Source: Nitrosomonas sp.
GTDB taxonomy: Bacteria > Pseudomonadota > Gammaproteobacteria > Burkholderiales > Nitrosomonadaceae
Assembly: GCA_021774205.1 (NCBI GenBank)
Contig: JAJFJI010000164.1
Location: forward strand, 1-16,110
Length of the DNA: 16,110 nucleotides
Reading direction: 5' to 3'
Shown here: positions 1 to 6,349 of the stretch, piece after piece
Position numbering within the stretch: the first letter of the stretch is position 1
Layout: each line of letters starts with the position of its first letter
The notes under the pieces: model-generated
Seen by the model: only the letters and a program-made list of their open reading frames with translations
The model's database searches: none
Told to the model about the DNA's origin: nothing
Translations under genes and position numbers: made by a program

Positions 1-203
1 TAATCGAAGAGGCCCATCTAAATTTACCAGAAGGTAATATTCATCAAGAAGTATCAAAAAATGACGATACCTCATGTGATATGAAAACACTGGAAAAGGA
101 TCACATCATGAAAACGCTTGCAGCTGTTAACGGTTCCAGAAAACTGGCGGTAAAAAGGCTGGGTATTTCGGAGCGCACCTTGCGTTATAAATTGCAGCAA
201 TAA
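1..203 (+). CDS. fleR: C-terminal end of a FleR/FlrC-like sigma-54-dependent flagellar response regulator (partial)
   Basis: Only the last 67 or so codons are present; the 5' part lies outside the window. The open frame (codons starting at base 3, stop TAA at 201-203) ends in a Fis-type helix-turn-helix as found at the C-terminus of NtrC-family activators. It shows an E-K-D-H-I start, a conserved N-G-S-R-K-L-A core and the ending LGISERTLRYKLQQ. The R-T-L-R-Y-K-L ending is typical of FleR/FlrC flagellar activators, which work with sigma-54 to switch on mid-class flagellar genes. fliE follows 120 bases downstream on the same strand, which supports a flagellar role. The AAA+ and receiver domains cannot be checked here, so another NtrC-family member is possible. 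Confidence 0.8.
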   Translation, partial: IEEAHLNLPEGNIHQEVSKNDDTSCDMKTLEKDHIMKTLAAVNGSRKLAVKRLGISERTLRYKLQQ

Positions 204-323
204 CGGTTAGCAGAATGTTAAAGCGGTGCAAGTTTAATTTAATGAAAATAGGCAGTTTGAGAGTTACAACAATTGTTTAATTTGTATTAGGAAGTTTTTT
301 GGACATTCTTTTAAGAGAGAGCC

Positions 324-647
324 ATGGATAAGTCGGGAATTGAAAGTATATTAGCGCAACTTCAGGCAGCATCGTCAACGGCTACAGGCGCTAGAAAATC
401 AGCACAACCTGAGGAAATTTCTAATGTTGACTTTGGAGAGAAACTTAAGGCAGCAGTGGATCAGGTGAACAACACCCAGCAGTCTGCAGGTGAGTTAACC
501 ATAGCATTTGCAAGTGGTGAAACAGATAAAAATTTGCATGAAGTTATGATATCGCTTCAAAAAGCGGATATATCCTTTCAATCCATGATACAAGTCCGTA
601 ATAAATTGGTGACGGCATATCAGGAAATTATGAGAATGCAGGTCTGA
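324..647 (+). CDS. fliE: Flagellar hook-basal body protein FliE
   Basis: This 107-residue protein has the usual FliE length. FliE is a small export substrate that sits between the MS ring (FliF) and the proximal rod and is needed for rod assembly. The C-terminal half carries the family signature: a helical stretch around residues 72-90 (L-H-E-V-M-I-S-L-Q-K-A-D-I-S-F-Q) and the ending V-R-N-K-L-V-T-A-Y-Q-E-I-M-R-M. The N-terminal 40 residues are low in hydrophobics and variable, as is normal. The ATG at 324 follows a purine-rich AAGAGAGAG ribosome site. It lies 120 bases after the FleR-like gene. The next gene is convergent, so the usual fliF partner does not follow. No clear sigma-54 -24/-12 element was found upstream. 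Confidence 0.93.
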   Translation: MDKSGIESILAQLQAASSTATGARKSAQPEEISNVDFGEKLKAAVDQVNNTQQSAGELTIAFASGETDKNLHEVMISLQKADISFQSMIQVRNKLVTAYQEIMRMQV

Positions 648-671
648 GTAAAAAACCCCGCTGCCAATTTT

Positions 672-1454
672 TTAGTTTCCTTTTTGCATTTGTTCCAGCT
701 TGACGATGTATCGTTGAATCATCGCAAACATTGGTGCAGGAAGCCTAATAAATTCGCAACCGGCGCGTTTGCAGGCTAGACCATTTCGCAATGTGATTTC
801 ATAAGTATTTTTTACCCGGATGTTTGCGATGATGGTGCCCACATTAGGTAGTAAAATTTGGCAATTTTCAAAAATAGTGCCAGGATCGAAACTAACACTT
901 GGATGGTGGTCAATTACCGCGATACCGCCGCAACTGATATCAAGCAAAGTCACTTCAGCAGTATCAGATTCATAATCTATAGGAAGCGGAATCGCACATT
1001 TCAATGGATGGACGGCAGGCGTGATAACTCGAAAAAAATTTCTTCTCTGCATGCGTACCAGAGAATCTGGTAAGTTGACTATAAATGCGTGATTGCCTTC
1101 AAAAAGTATTTTTTGAATGTTGTCACAGGTAAATTCCACTTTTATTCGATTTTGTGAAGTAACAAAGGTTATTCTTTTTGCGTTGAGTACTTTTTGGTTC
1201 AATTTTTCATCAATACCATAATCAACGATCATTTCATCATTCTTTGAATCAATTGCCAGAATTGACGTCAAGATAAATTTATTGCCTTGGTCAAAGTAAA
1301 CGGTAACCAGCGTATTTCTTTGCATGATATCTCGAAGAATTGCTTGGATATCCGCTTTGGTATGGATGCGAAAATTTTTATCTTTTTCCTGACGGGCTAA
1401 TTCAATGGGATCCGTTGGTTTAGATTCGTCAGATATTTGATCAGATTTGAACAT
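672..1454 (-). CDS. ycgR: YcgR-family c-di-GMP-binding flagellar brake (PilZ domain)
   Basis: This 260-residue protein is close to the usual YcgR length (about 245). In characterised members, c-di-GMP-bound YcgR contacts the flagellar motor or stator and slows or biases rotation. Residues about 25-125 match the YcgR N-terminal domain, with the sequence I-x-A-I-L-R-D-I-M-Q-R-N followed by V-Y-F-D-Q-G-N-K-F. Residues about 135-250 form a PilZ domain. It has both c-di-GMP-binding motifs: RxxxR at R138-R142 (within QRRNFFRV) and DxSxxG at D172-G177 (DISCGG), so ligand binding should be intact. It is the last gene of the minus-strand run, 15 bases after the FlhB-like gene, and is probably co-transcribed with it. 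Its ribosome site is weak. Its 3' end converges on fliE with only 24 bases between them. Confidence 0.92.
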   Translation of the reverse strand: MFKSDQISDESKPTDPIELARQEKDKNFRIHTKADIQAILRDIMQRNTLVTVYFDQGNKFILTSILAIDSKNDEMIVDYGIDEKLNQKVLNAKRITFVTSQNRIKVEFTCDNIQKILFEGNHAFIVNLPDSLVRMQRRNFFRVITPAVHPLKCAIPLPIDYESDTAEVTLLDISCGGIAVIDHHPSVSFDPGTIFENCQILLPNVGTIIANIRVKNTYEITLRNGLACKRAGCEFIRLPAPMFAMIQRYIVKLEQMQKGN

Positions 1455-1469
1455 ATTATTTTCTGCTCA

Positions 1470-1781
1470 TCAGTTTTTTAATGGATTTGCTGTGTTGTTT
1501 TGGTTAACAGGTATATTTTCATGATGCTCTAGCCGGTAAAGCCAAGCCAATAATTCAGCAACTGCTACATAAAGTTGTGGCGGAATACGTTCATCGAGAT
1601 TTATTTGTGCTAATAGCGCCACTAATTCTGCCGACTCATGAACATACACACCAGATTCTTTGGCCCTTTTTATTATCTCTTCTGCAATTATTCCGCGTCC
1701 CTTGGCAACCACTTGAGGCGCTGCTTGACCACTACGATAGGCAAGTGCAACGGCTACTTGGGATTTTTCATTCGTTGTCAC
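1470..1781 (-). CDS. FlhB-like C-terminal domain protein (export-switch paralogue without membrane part)
   Basis: This 103-residue protein resembles only the cytoplasmic C-terminal domain of the FlhB/YscU export-switch family. The opening K-S-Q-V-A-V-A-L-A-Y matches the FlhB segment just after its autocleavage site. It continues with P-x-V-V-A-K-G-R-G, I-I-K-R-A-K-E-S-G-V-Y-V-H and L-A-Q-I-N-L-D-E-R-I-P-P-Q-L-Y-V-A-V-A-E-L-L-A-W-L-Y, all family hallmarks. The four membrane helices and the NPTH cleavage tetrapeptide are absent. Stand-alone proteins of this type commonly sit next to fliK and are thought to substitute for or modulate the cleaved FlhB C-terminus. The start is a GTG at 1781, read as overlapping the end of fliK by 14 bases, which suggests translational coupling. 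A GGAG lies 13 bases upstream. Confidence 0.88.
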   Translation of the reverse strand: MTTNEKSQVAVALAYRSGQAAPQVVAKGRGIIAEEIIKRAKESGVYVHESAELVALLAQINLDERIPPQLYVAVAELLAWLYRLEHHENIPVNQNNTANPLKN

Positions 1782-2766
1782 TAGAATGTATCTCCACTGC
1801 TTGAATGCGCAGGCCAGCTGAGGAAATAGCTGTTGCTAATGGTGGCTGATTTTCTTTTAATAACCTGGCTGTTTCCATTACTGCTGTATGTAGCTTGATA
1901 TGCATTCCACGAGAATTAAACATAATTTTTGCTGTTACTTCTCCTAGCCTTGGTAACGTCAAGTGGAGTTGCGTTTGCCACTGGGATGATGGCTCGTCAG
2001 TTTCTTGTTCGTTATCATCGGATGCGTGTTCGAAAATATCCCATTCCATGAGTTGTTCCGGCCAGATTTCTCCGCGCCAGATCAAATGGCCTGTTTCTAT
2101 TGTGGAGAGCTGCTGCTGCACTAACGGCAAGCTTTGTGTGTGTACCGTAGTGTCAGCATTCGATGAAATCGAGGTATTCATTGTTGCAATCGTAAATTTG
2201 TTCTGCGGTTCTTGTTTTAATTGCGTCAGTGTGTTTCTTCCTGCCACCCATTGCGCTAAATGAGATTCATAGAATAACCCACTCTGTGTTAATGCTTTTT
2301 GTAATAAACCGGGTAATTCGGCACTATTTATTGGCAGATTGGCTAGGATAGGTGCCGTATTAGGCAATATTTTTTGTGGCGTGGGCTGTAAGGTGTCTTG
2401 AATCAATGAGCCAAGCAAACGTCCGATGGTGCTAATCACTGGCGGGTTTTTCTCAGTACCTGGAGACGTTGCATTTTGTAACAGAAATTTTAATTGTGGT
2501 TCTCGCGCAATAAATATCAGTTCAATCTTATTTCCTGGCTGTATATCGTCAGGTAGCTGCATTTGCAGCAATTGCCCTGAAATTAAAACGCGCGTGTTAC
2601 CGTTGTGTAGTCGTGCTTCTGCAAGCGCTTGATATTTCTGTCCTTGTGTAAAATCAGGTGCTGATTGTGGTAGATCAGCGAAGGCGGTGACAGGTGTTAC
2701 GGGCGTAACAGGCCCTACCCGGGATGGTTGTGAGATTGAATCAGTTTTGATATTGGTTGGAATCAC
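1768..2766 (-). CDS. fliK: FliK-like flagellar hook-length control protein
   Basis: This 332-residue protein has a variable, Q/P/T-rich N-terminal part and a conserved C-terminal domain of the FliK (Flg_hook) type at about residues 235-325. That domain contains H-L-T-L-P-R-L-G-E-V-T-A-K-I, then M-H-I-K-L-H-T and a helix ending G-L-R-I-Q-A-V-E-I. FliK is a secreted ruler that measures hook length and triggers the substrate-specificity switch through FlhB. The downstream, overlapping FlhB-C-like gene fits that role. A short proline/valine/threonine repeat (V-T-P-V-T-P-V-T) occurs near residues 20-27. The start codon is GTG, with an AGAGA ribosome site about 10 bases upstream. It could be a second, divergent FliK-like protein rather than the main hook ruler, since the core hook genes are not in this window. 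Confidence 0.8.
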   Translation of the reverse strand: MIPTNIKTDSISQPSRVGPVTPVTPVTAFADLPQSAPDFTQGQKYQALAEARLHNGNTRVLISGQLLQMQLPDDIQPGNKIELIFIAREPQLKFLLQNATSPGTEKNPPVISTIGRLLGSLIQDTLQPTPQKILPNTAPILANLPINSAELPGLLQKALTQSGLFYESHLAQWVAGRNTLTQLKQEPQNKFTIATMNTSISSNADTTVHTQSLPLVQQQLSTIETGHLIWRGEIWPEQLMEWDIFEHASDDNEQETDEPSSQWQTQLHLTLPRLGEVTAKIMFNSRGMHIKLHTAVMETARLLKENQPPLATAISSAGLRIQAVEIHSSDNE

Positions 2767-2883
2767 AACAATTTATCTCTAAGTTGCTTGTAATGATTCT
2801 GGAAGTAATAACGATTTAACTAATCGCTATTTAGCCTCGATATTGTGGATATAGCAATATTCAGAGCCATTACTTCTGGTTTT

Positions 2884-2919
2884 ATACTTTGGAAAGATTT
2901 TTTTATCTTCCCAAAGTAT
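2884..2919. other. Near-perfect inverted repeat between fliT-like gene and fliK
   Basis: Two 15-base arms (2884-2898 and 2905-2919, the latter ATCTTCCCAAAGTAT) pair at 14 of 15 positions around a six-T loop. It lies in the 230-base spacer between the fliT-like stop and the fliK start. Neither strand has a run of T directly after the stem, so it is not a textbook intrinsic terminator. It could limit read-through, protect an mRNA end or bind a dimeric protein. The rest of the spacer is AT-rich and shows no further gene. Confidence 0.6.
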
Positions 2920-2997
2920 TCTCGTAAAATAGGACAACGGCTTATTTCAAATGATCAAAAAATTCCCTTGCTAGCTAATACTAATAATATATAAAGA

Positions 2998-3339
2998 TTA
3001 AAAGTTCTCATTGGTTTGATAGGCCTGTTGTAAATTACGTTTGTGCCCGACTGTATTTATCATGTTTTGCAAATTTTTCATCCATGGCTCAGTTATTAAT
3101 CTAATTTTTGCATCGTTGGCTAAAACCTGATGAATGATCTTGATTTTTTTCTGTAGTAATTCATCACTGAGTTCATGGTCAGAATTATTAATAACCAGTT
3201 TATTGGTTAGTTTTCGGCATTCTTTTTCTAACGTAATCAGCTTCTCCCATTCGCTGTCTTCTGCTGCGGCCAGCATTTTGTTGGTGATGATCAATATTGT
3301 TTCATAAGTGGTGATGATTTGTTTATGATCCATAGCCAT
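2998..3339 (-). CDS. fliT: FliT-like flagellar export chaperone
   Basis: This 113-residue, mostly helical protein sits directly after fliS, the standard position of fliT. FliT is a small cytoplasmic chaperone for the cap protein FliD and in enterics also an antagonist of FlhDC. The family pattern is visible: Y-E-T-I-L near residue 12, M-L-A-A-A-E-D-S-E-W-E-K-L-I-x-L-E at about 23-40, and D-A-K-I-R-L-I-T-E-P-W-M-K-N-L near 76-90. The C-terminus ends in a short Q-Q-A-Y-Q element. ATG at 3339 is taken as the start, with Met3 as an alternative; the ribosome site is poor, so translation may be coupled to fliS 24 bases upstream. Sequence divergence in this family keeps the call short of certain. 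Confidence 0.75.
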   Translation of the reverse strand: MAMDHKQIITTYETILIITNKMLAAAEDSEWEKLITLEKECRKLTNKLVINNSDHELSDELLQKKIKIIHQVLANDAKIRLITEPWMKNLQNMINTVGHKRNLQQAYQTNENF

Positions 3340-3363
3340 TGTATTTGATAAGAGTGAGTTGTT

Positions 3364-3792
3364 TTAGTTGGTGACAGGTTGGCCGATTGGGTCAGCTAAT
3401 TTTTTTTGGCCAATTGTTATCCATGCGCCATGTAATTCGGATAACAGTCCATTAACTTCATTGATAATTTGAACATCATTTTGAAGATTTGCGGTCAACA
3501 ATCGATTGGTCATATATTCATAAAGACTAAAAAGTTGGTTTGCCATGTCTCCGCCTGCATTAATATCCAGACTGGCCTTTAGGCCGTGATCGATTATCAT
3601 AATGGCTTTTGAAATCATTTCACCTTTGGCTGCAATCTCATTATGTTGAATATGCAGTTTGGCTTTTGCCAATGCTTGTTGTGCGCCTTCAAACAACATC
3701 AGAATGAGCTTGTGGGGATCGGCTGAGTCAACGCCGGATTCGACGCCGGTACGTTGATAGGCAATTATTGGATTGTTGAGTGCAGCAAACAT
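3364..3792 (-). CDS. fliS: Flagellin-specific export chaperone FliS
   Basis: This 142-residue protein matches FliS in length and sequence. FliS binds the C-terminus of newly made flagellin, keeps it from polymerising in the cytoplasm and delivers it to the export gate. Signature stretches are Y-Q-R-T-G-V-E-S near residue 12, A-D-P-H-K-L-I-L-M-L-F-E-G-A at about 24-37, and I-I-D-H-G-L-K-A-S-L-D in the middle. These are followed by A-N-Q-L-F-S-L-Y-E-Y-M-T-N-R-L. The ATG at 3792 has a strong AAGGAG ribosome site. It lies about 100 bases after fliD and just before the fliT-like gene. That spacer holds no obvious promoter. Confidence 0.96.
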   Translation of the reverse strand: MFAALNNPIIAYQRTGVESGVDSADPHKLILMLFEGAQQALAKAKLHIQHNEIAAKGEMISKAIMIIDHGLKASLDINAGGDMANQLFSLYEYMTNRLLTANLQNDVQIINEVNGLLSELHGAWITIGQKKLADPIGQPVTN

Positions 3793-3893
3793 TTTTTCTC
3801 CTTATTTTCCTAAAATTTCTTTCTACTTACGATGAACATGAAAGGGTTTCCTTAATTATCTCGATGAGCTTCATGGGAAATTACTTATTCAAA

Positions 3894-5873
3894 TTATGAA
3901 TCACCTATTGTTGGTAGATTTGCCAACTGCTGCTGTAAAAAATTGCTGGTTTGGGTCATGTTGGAGACCAATGTATCAAGTGCGGCAAACTGCGCACGGA
4001 AACGTCGTTCAACATCATCTAGGCGGCGATTTAGTGAATCACGTTGCGTATCAATATCTTTGATGGAAGAATTAATGCCATCGATTCGGCTGTCAATCAG
4101 GCTGTCGTTTTCCAGCATATTTTCAACCAGTTGGTTGAGTTTAACAGCAAAGCCGCTCGCAAAATCGACCGTGCCGCGTGGACCTGTCGCGCCACCGGAA
4201 ATTTGCAGTGCGAGTCCACTGCTATCGCCTGTGCCAGTGAGTGTTTGGCCTGAGCCAGTTGCGATGAGGCCACCAATGGTGCCAGCCACGTCAACACCAT
4301 TTGTTTCAACGGGTGCACCAAATAGATCCGTTATTCCACTGCCGCCTGTGATAGACACAGTGGATGCAGAACCAAATTGATCAGAGGTGATGTTGAGTAC
4401 GCCTGCCGATTGGGTAACAGAAATATTGATGTTGGCGGAAGAGATCGCTGTTGCGCCGTTTATTTTTGATTGTATTTCCGCAGCCAAGGAATCAGCCGTA
4501 TAGCTGCCTGCAGCGAGTGTTATGCTGGTGCTGACGCCGTCAATATCCAGGTCTAGTACGTCATTGGCGCCTGTGTTTATGGTAAGTGCTGCAGCATTAC
4601 TACCAATTGCATTGCCCTGGGTAGCAAGCTGGGTGATATTTAATACATAAGAACCATTTTGTGTTTCTGGCGCAGCGTTGATAAATGAAACCAGGCTGTC
4701 GCTTGGTTTGCCGACTGCAGCAAACAGCGTCGAGATATCTTTGGTAGAGTCATTCAAAATCGAATCTAATTTGTCCGTATCCAGACCAAGTGTTCCATCT
4801 GCCTGAAAGGTAATGCCAATTTCCGATAATGTGGTTAATCCACCACCGGATGTTGACAGGGCAGTATTGAATGCACCGCGTAATTGGTTTTGTATTGATC
4901 GCAGGGTGGCATCTCCCGTCAATATGGAAGCTTGATTATTGGCGGCATCAAATCTTGATAAATTTGTGATTGTTGTGCCGAGATCGTTAAAGGCGGTAAC
5001 AAATGATTGTATTGCTTCTTGGACGCTGGCAGTATCACGCGAAATTGATAACGTTTTATTATTGCCAATGTCTGCTTTCAGCAAGTCTAGAGTAACGCCT
5101 TCGATGGCATCGCTGATTGTGTTAGATGCCTTACTGATGGAGATCCCATCGACTATAAGTTCAGCATTTTCTGCTGCCACGGTTTCAGTAAGGTTAGAGA
5201 CGCCACCCGTGGATGCGTCAAAAGCAAGCTGTGACAGCCCGGTGTTGTCGGTGTTATTTAAGTCATCGTCCGTCACGGTAATTTTTAATGCGTTACTTAA
5301 ACCCGTGTCTTGCGAAGCAATCACTAATCGGTCGCCGTTGCCGTCGTTAATAATACTGGCTGATACGCCAGCGTCGGCGTCATTAATCGCATCACGAATG
5401 CCTGCCAGTGATGCTTGATCAGGCGAAATGGTAATCGATTGGGCGGCTTTCTCCGGGTTGAGGGTAAAGATGCCACCGTCATAGCTACCAAATTGGATGG
5501 TCAATGCACCACTACCGATTGTGGCATTGGGTGACGCAAAATTTTCAGATTTAAGCTTTTGTGCTTGTGCGAGTGCTTGCACTTCAACTGAAAAATTGCC
5601 CGCAATTGCTGATGATGATGCGCTAGCGGTTGCAACAGCATCATCGGAAAAATTTGCCGTTACGGCAGTAAAATTTGCCGGATCAGAGAGAGCGGAAATA
5701 TTGGTTTGAAACGAGGATAGTGCACCTTTAAGGCTACCAAAAGCAGAGAGTTGTGCCTGATGCCTTGCTTCTTTGCCATCCAGTATTGTTAGTGGCCGAC
5801 GTTCGATCTCCATTAACTGGCCGACAATATTGTTAACATCTAATCCGGAGCCGAGTCCTGGTGAAGCAAGCAT
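3894..5873 (-). CDS. fliD: Flagellar filament cap protein FliD (hook-associated protein 2)
   Basis: At 659 residues this is a long FliD (E. coli 468). FliD caps the filament tip and folds flagellin into it. Residues about 5-105 are the FliD N-terminal domain: G-L-G-S-G-L-D-V-N-N-I-V-x-Q-L-M-E-I-E-R-R-P-L, then a heptad stretch and F-T-A-V-T-A-N. The FliD C-terminal domain starts around residue 235 (L-I-V-D-G-I-S-I-S-K-A-S-N-T-I) and ends in a coiled coil (about 600-650) with R-L-D-D-V-E-R-R-F-R-A-Q-F-A-A-L-D. An insertion of about 180 residues (near 390-570), rich in A/S/T/G and containing a Flagellin_IN-like stretch (D-L-D-I-D-G-V-S-T-S-I-T-L), splits the C-terminal domain. ATG at 5873 follows AAGGAC. 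It is 26 bases downstream of flaG and probably co-transcribed with it. Confidence 0.97.
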   Translation of the reverse strand: MLASPGLGSGLDVNNIVGQLMEIERRPLTILDGKEARHQAQLSAFGSLKGALSSFQTNISALSDPANFTAVTANFSDDAVATASASSSAIAGNFSVEVQALAQAQKLKSENFASPNATIGSGALTIQFGSYDGGIFTLNPEKAAQSITISPDQASLAGIRDAINDADAGVSASIINDGNGDRLVIASQDTGLSNALKITVTDDDLNNTDNTGLSQLAFDASTGGVSNLTETVAAENAELIVDGISISKASNTISDAIEGVTLDLLKADIGNNKTLSISRDTASVQEAIQSFVTAFNDLGTTITNLSRFDAANNQASILTGDATLRSIQNQLRGAFNTALSTSGGGLTTLSEIGITFQADGTLGLDTDKLDSILNDSTKDISTLFAAVGKPSDSLVSFINAAPETQNGSYVLNITQLATQGNAIGSNAAALTINTGANDVLDLDIDGVSTSITLAAGSYTADSLAAEIQSKINGATAISSANINISVTQSAGVLNITSDQFGSASTVSITGGSGITDLFGAPVETNGVDVAGTIGGLIATGSGQTLTGTGDSSGLALQISGGATGPRGTVDFASGFAVKLNQLVENMLENDSLIDSRIDGINSSIKDIDTQRDSLNRRLDDVERRFRAQFAALDTLVSNMTQTSNFLQQQLANLPTIGDS

Positions 5874-5899
5874 TTTTTTGTCCTTGTGTCGTTTCAGAA

Positions 5900-6265
5900 T
5901 TAAGCTTTATCGCTAAACAGCAAGCCTTTAACTTGGTCCAGCGTACGTGCGATAGATACTGCTTCTTCTGTTGGAATTTGGCGAATAACTTCCTGAGTTT
6001 GTGAATCCAACACCTTTATCACGGTGATGCCAGTATCCTCGTCAATTGAGAATTGCAAATTCTGTGCCAGTTTTTCCGTAGTTTGCTGAATTTGTTCAAC
6101 CGCTTGTTGTACCTGTTTTTCTGTTGCAGCTGCCGGCAGCGTTTCTGGCTGTGGATTTGACGCAATACGTGGGCCTGAATTAGTTGCTTGCGGTGCTTGC
6201 GAACTAGTTGCCAGCGGTAAAGGTCTCAGCGAACTGTTTGTAGGGGTTAATTGATTGATGGGCAT
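5900..6265 (-). CDS. flaG: FlaG family flagellar protein
   Basis: This 121-residue protein has a disordered N-terminal half rich in T, P, Q and A, and a conserved FlaG domain at about residues 65-118. The domain reads L-Q-F-S-I-D-E-D-T-G-I-T-V-I-K-V-L-D, then T-Q-E-V-I-R-Q-I-P-T-E-E and a helix ending V-K-G-L-L-F. FlaG proteins occur between flagellin and fliD in many polar flagellates, where loss alters filament length; the exact biochemical role is unsettled. An AGGGAG ribosome site lies about 7 bases before the ATG. It follows fliC by 84 bases, across a strong hairpin that could lower its expression relative to flagellin. Confidence 0.93.
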   Translation of the reverse strand: MPINQLTPTNSSLRPLPLATSSQAPQATNSGPRIASNPQPETLPAAATEKQVQQAVEQIQQTTEKLAQNLQFSIDEDTGITVIKVLDSQTQEVIRQIPTEEAVSIARTLDQVKGLLFSDKA

Positions 6266-6294
6266 GTCATAGCTCCCTAATAAGGTGATGTCAA

Positions 6295-6323
6295 CGCGAA
6301 GCGGACTAGTTGTCCGCCTCGCG
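6295..6323 (-). terminator. GC-rich hairpin after fliC, before flaG (attenuator or mRNA 3'-end stabiliser)
   Basis: Arms at 6295-6306 and 6312-6323 (GTCCGCCTCGCG) pair at 11 of 12 positions around a five-base loop, with weaker pairing continuing outwards (GATG/CATC). It starts 27 bases past the fliC stop. No T-run follows on the minus strand, so complete Rho-independent termination is not supported. Partial termination or a block to 3' exonucleases that keeps fliC mRNA abundant is more likely. Confidence 0.6.
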
Positions 6324-6349
6324 GTGCATCATTGCTTTGTGCTTTCAGC

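Noticed and set aside
204..323. Sigma-54 promoter before fliE
   Set aside because: No GG-N10-GC pair with acceptable surrounding bases was found.
650..673. A6/T6 arms around CCCCGCTGCC between fliE and ycgR, resembling a bidirectional terminator
   Set aside because: The GC core has no complementary arm, so only the A/T ends pair; not enough for a terminator call.
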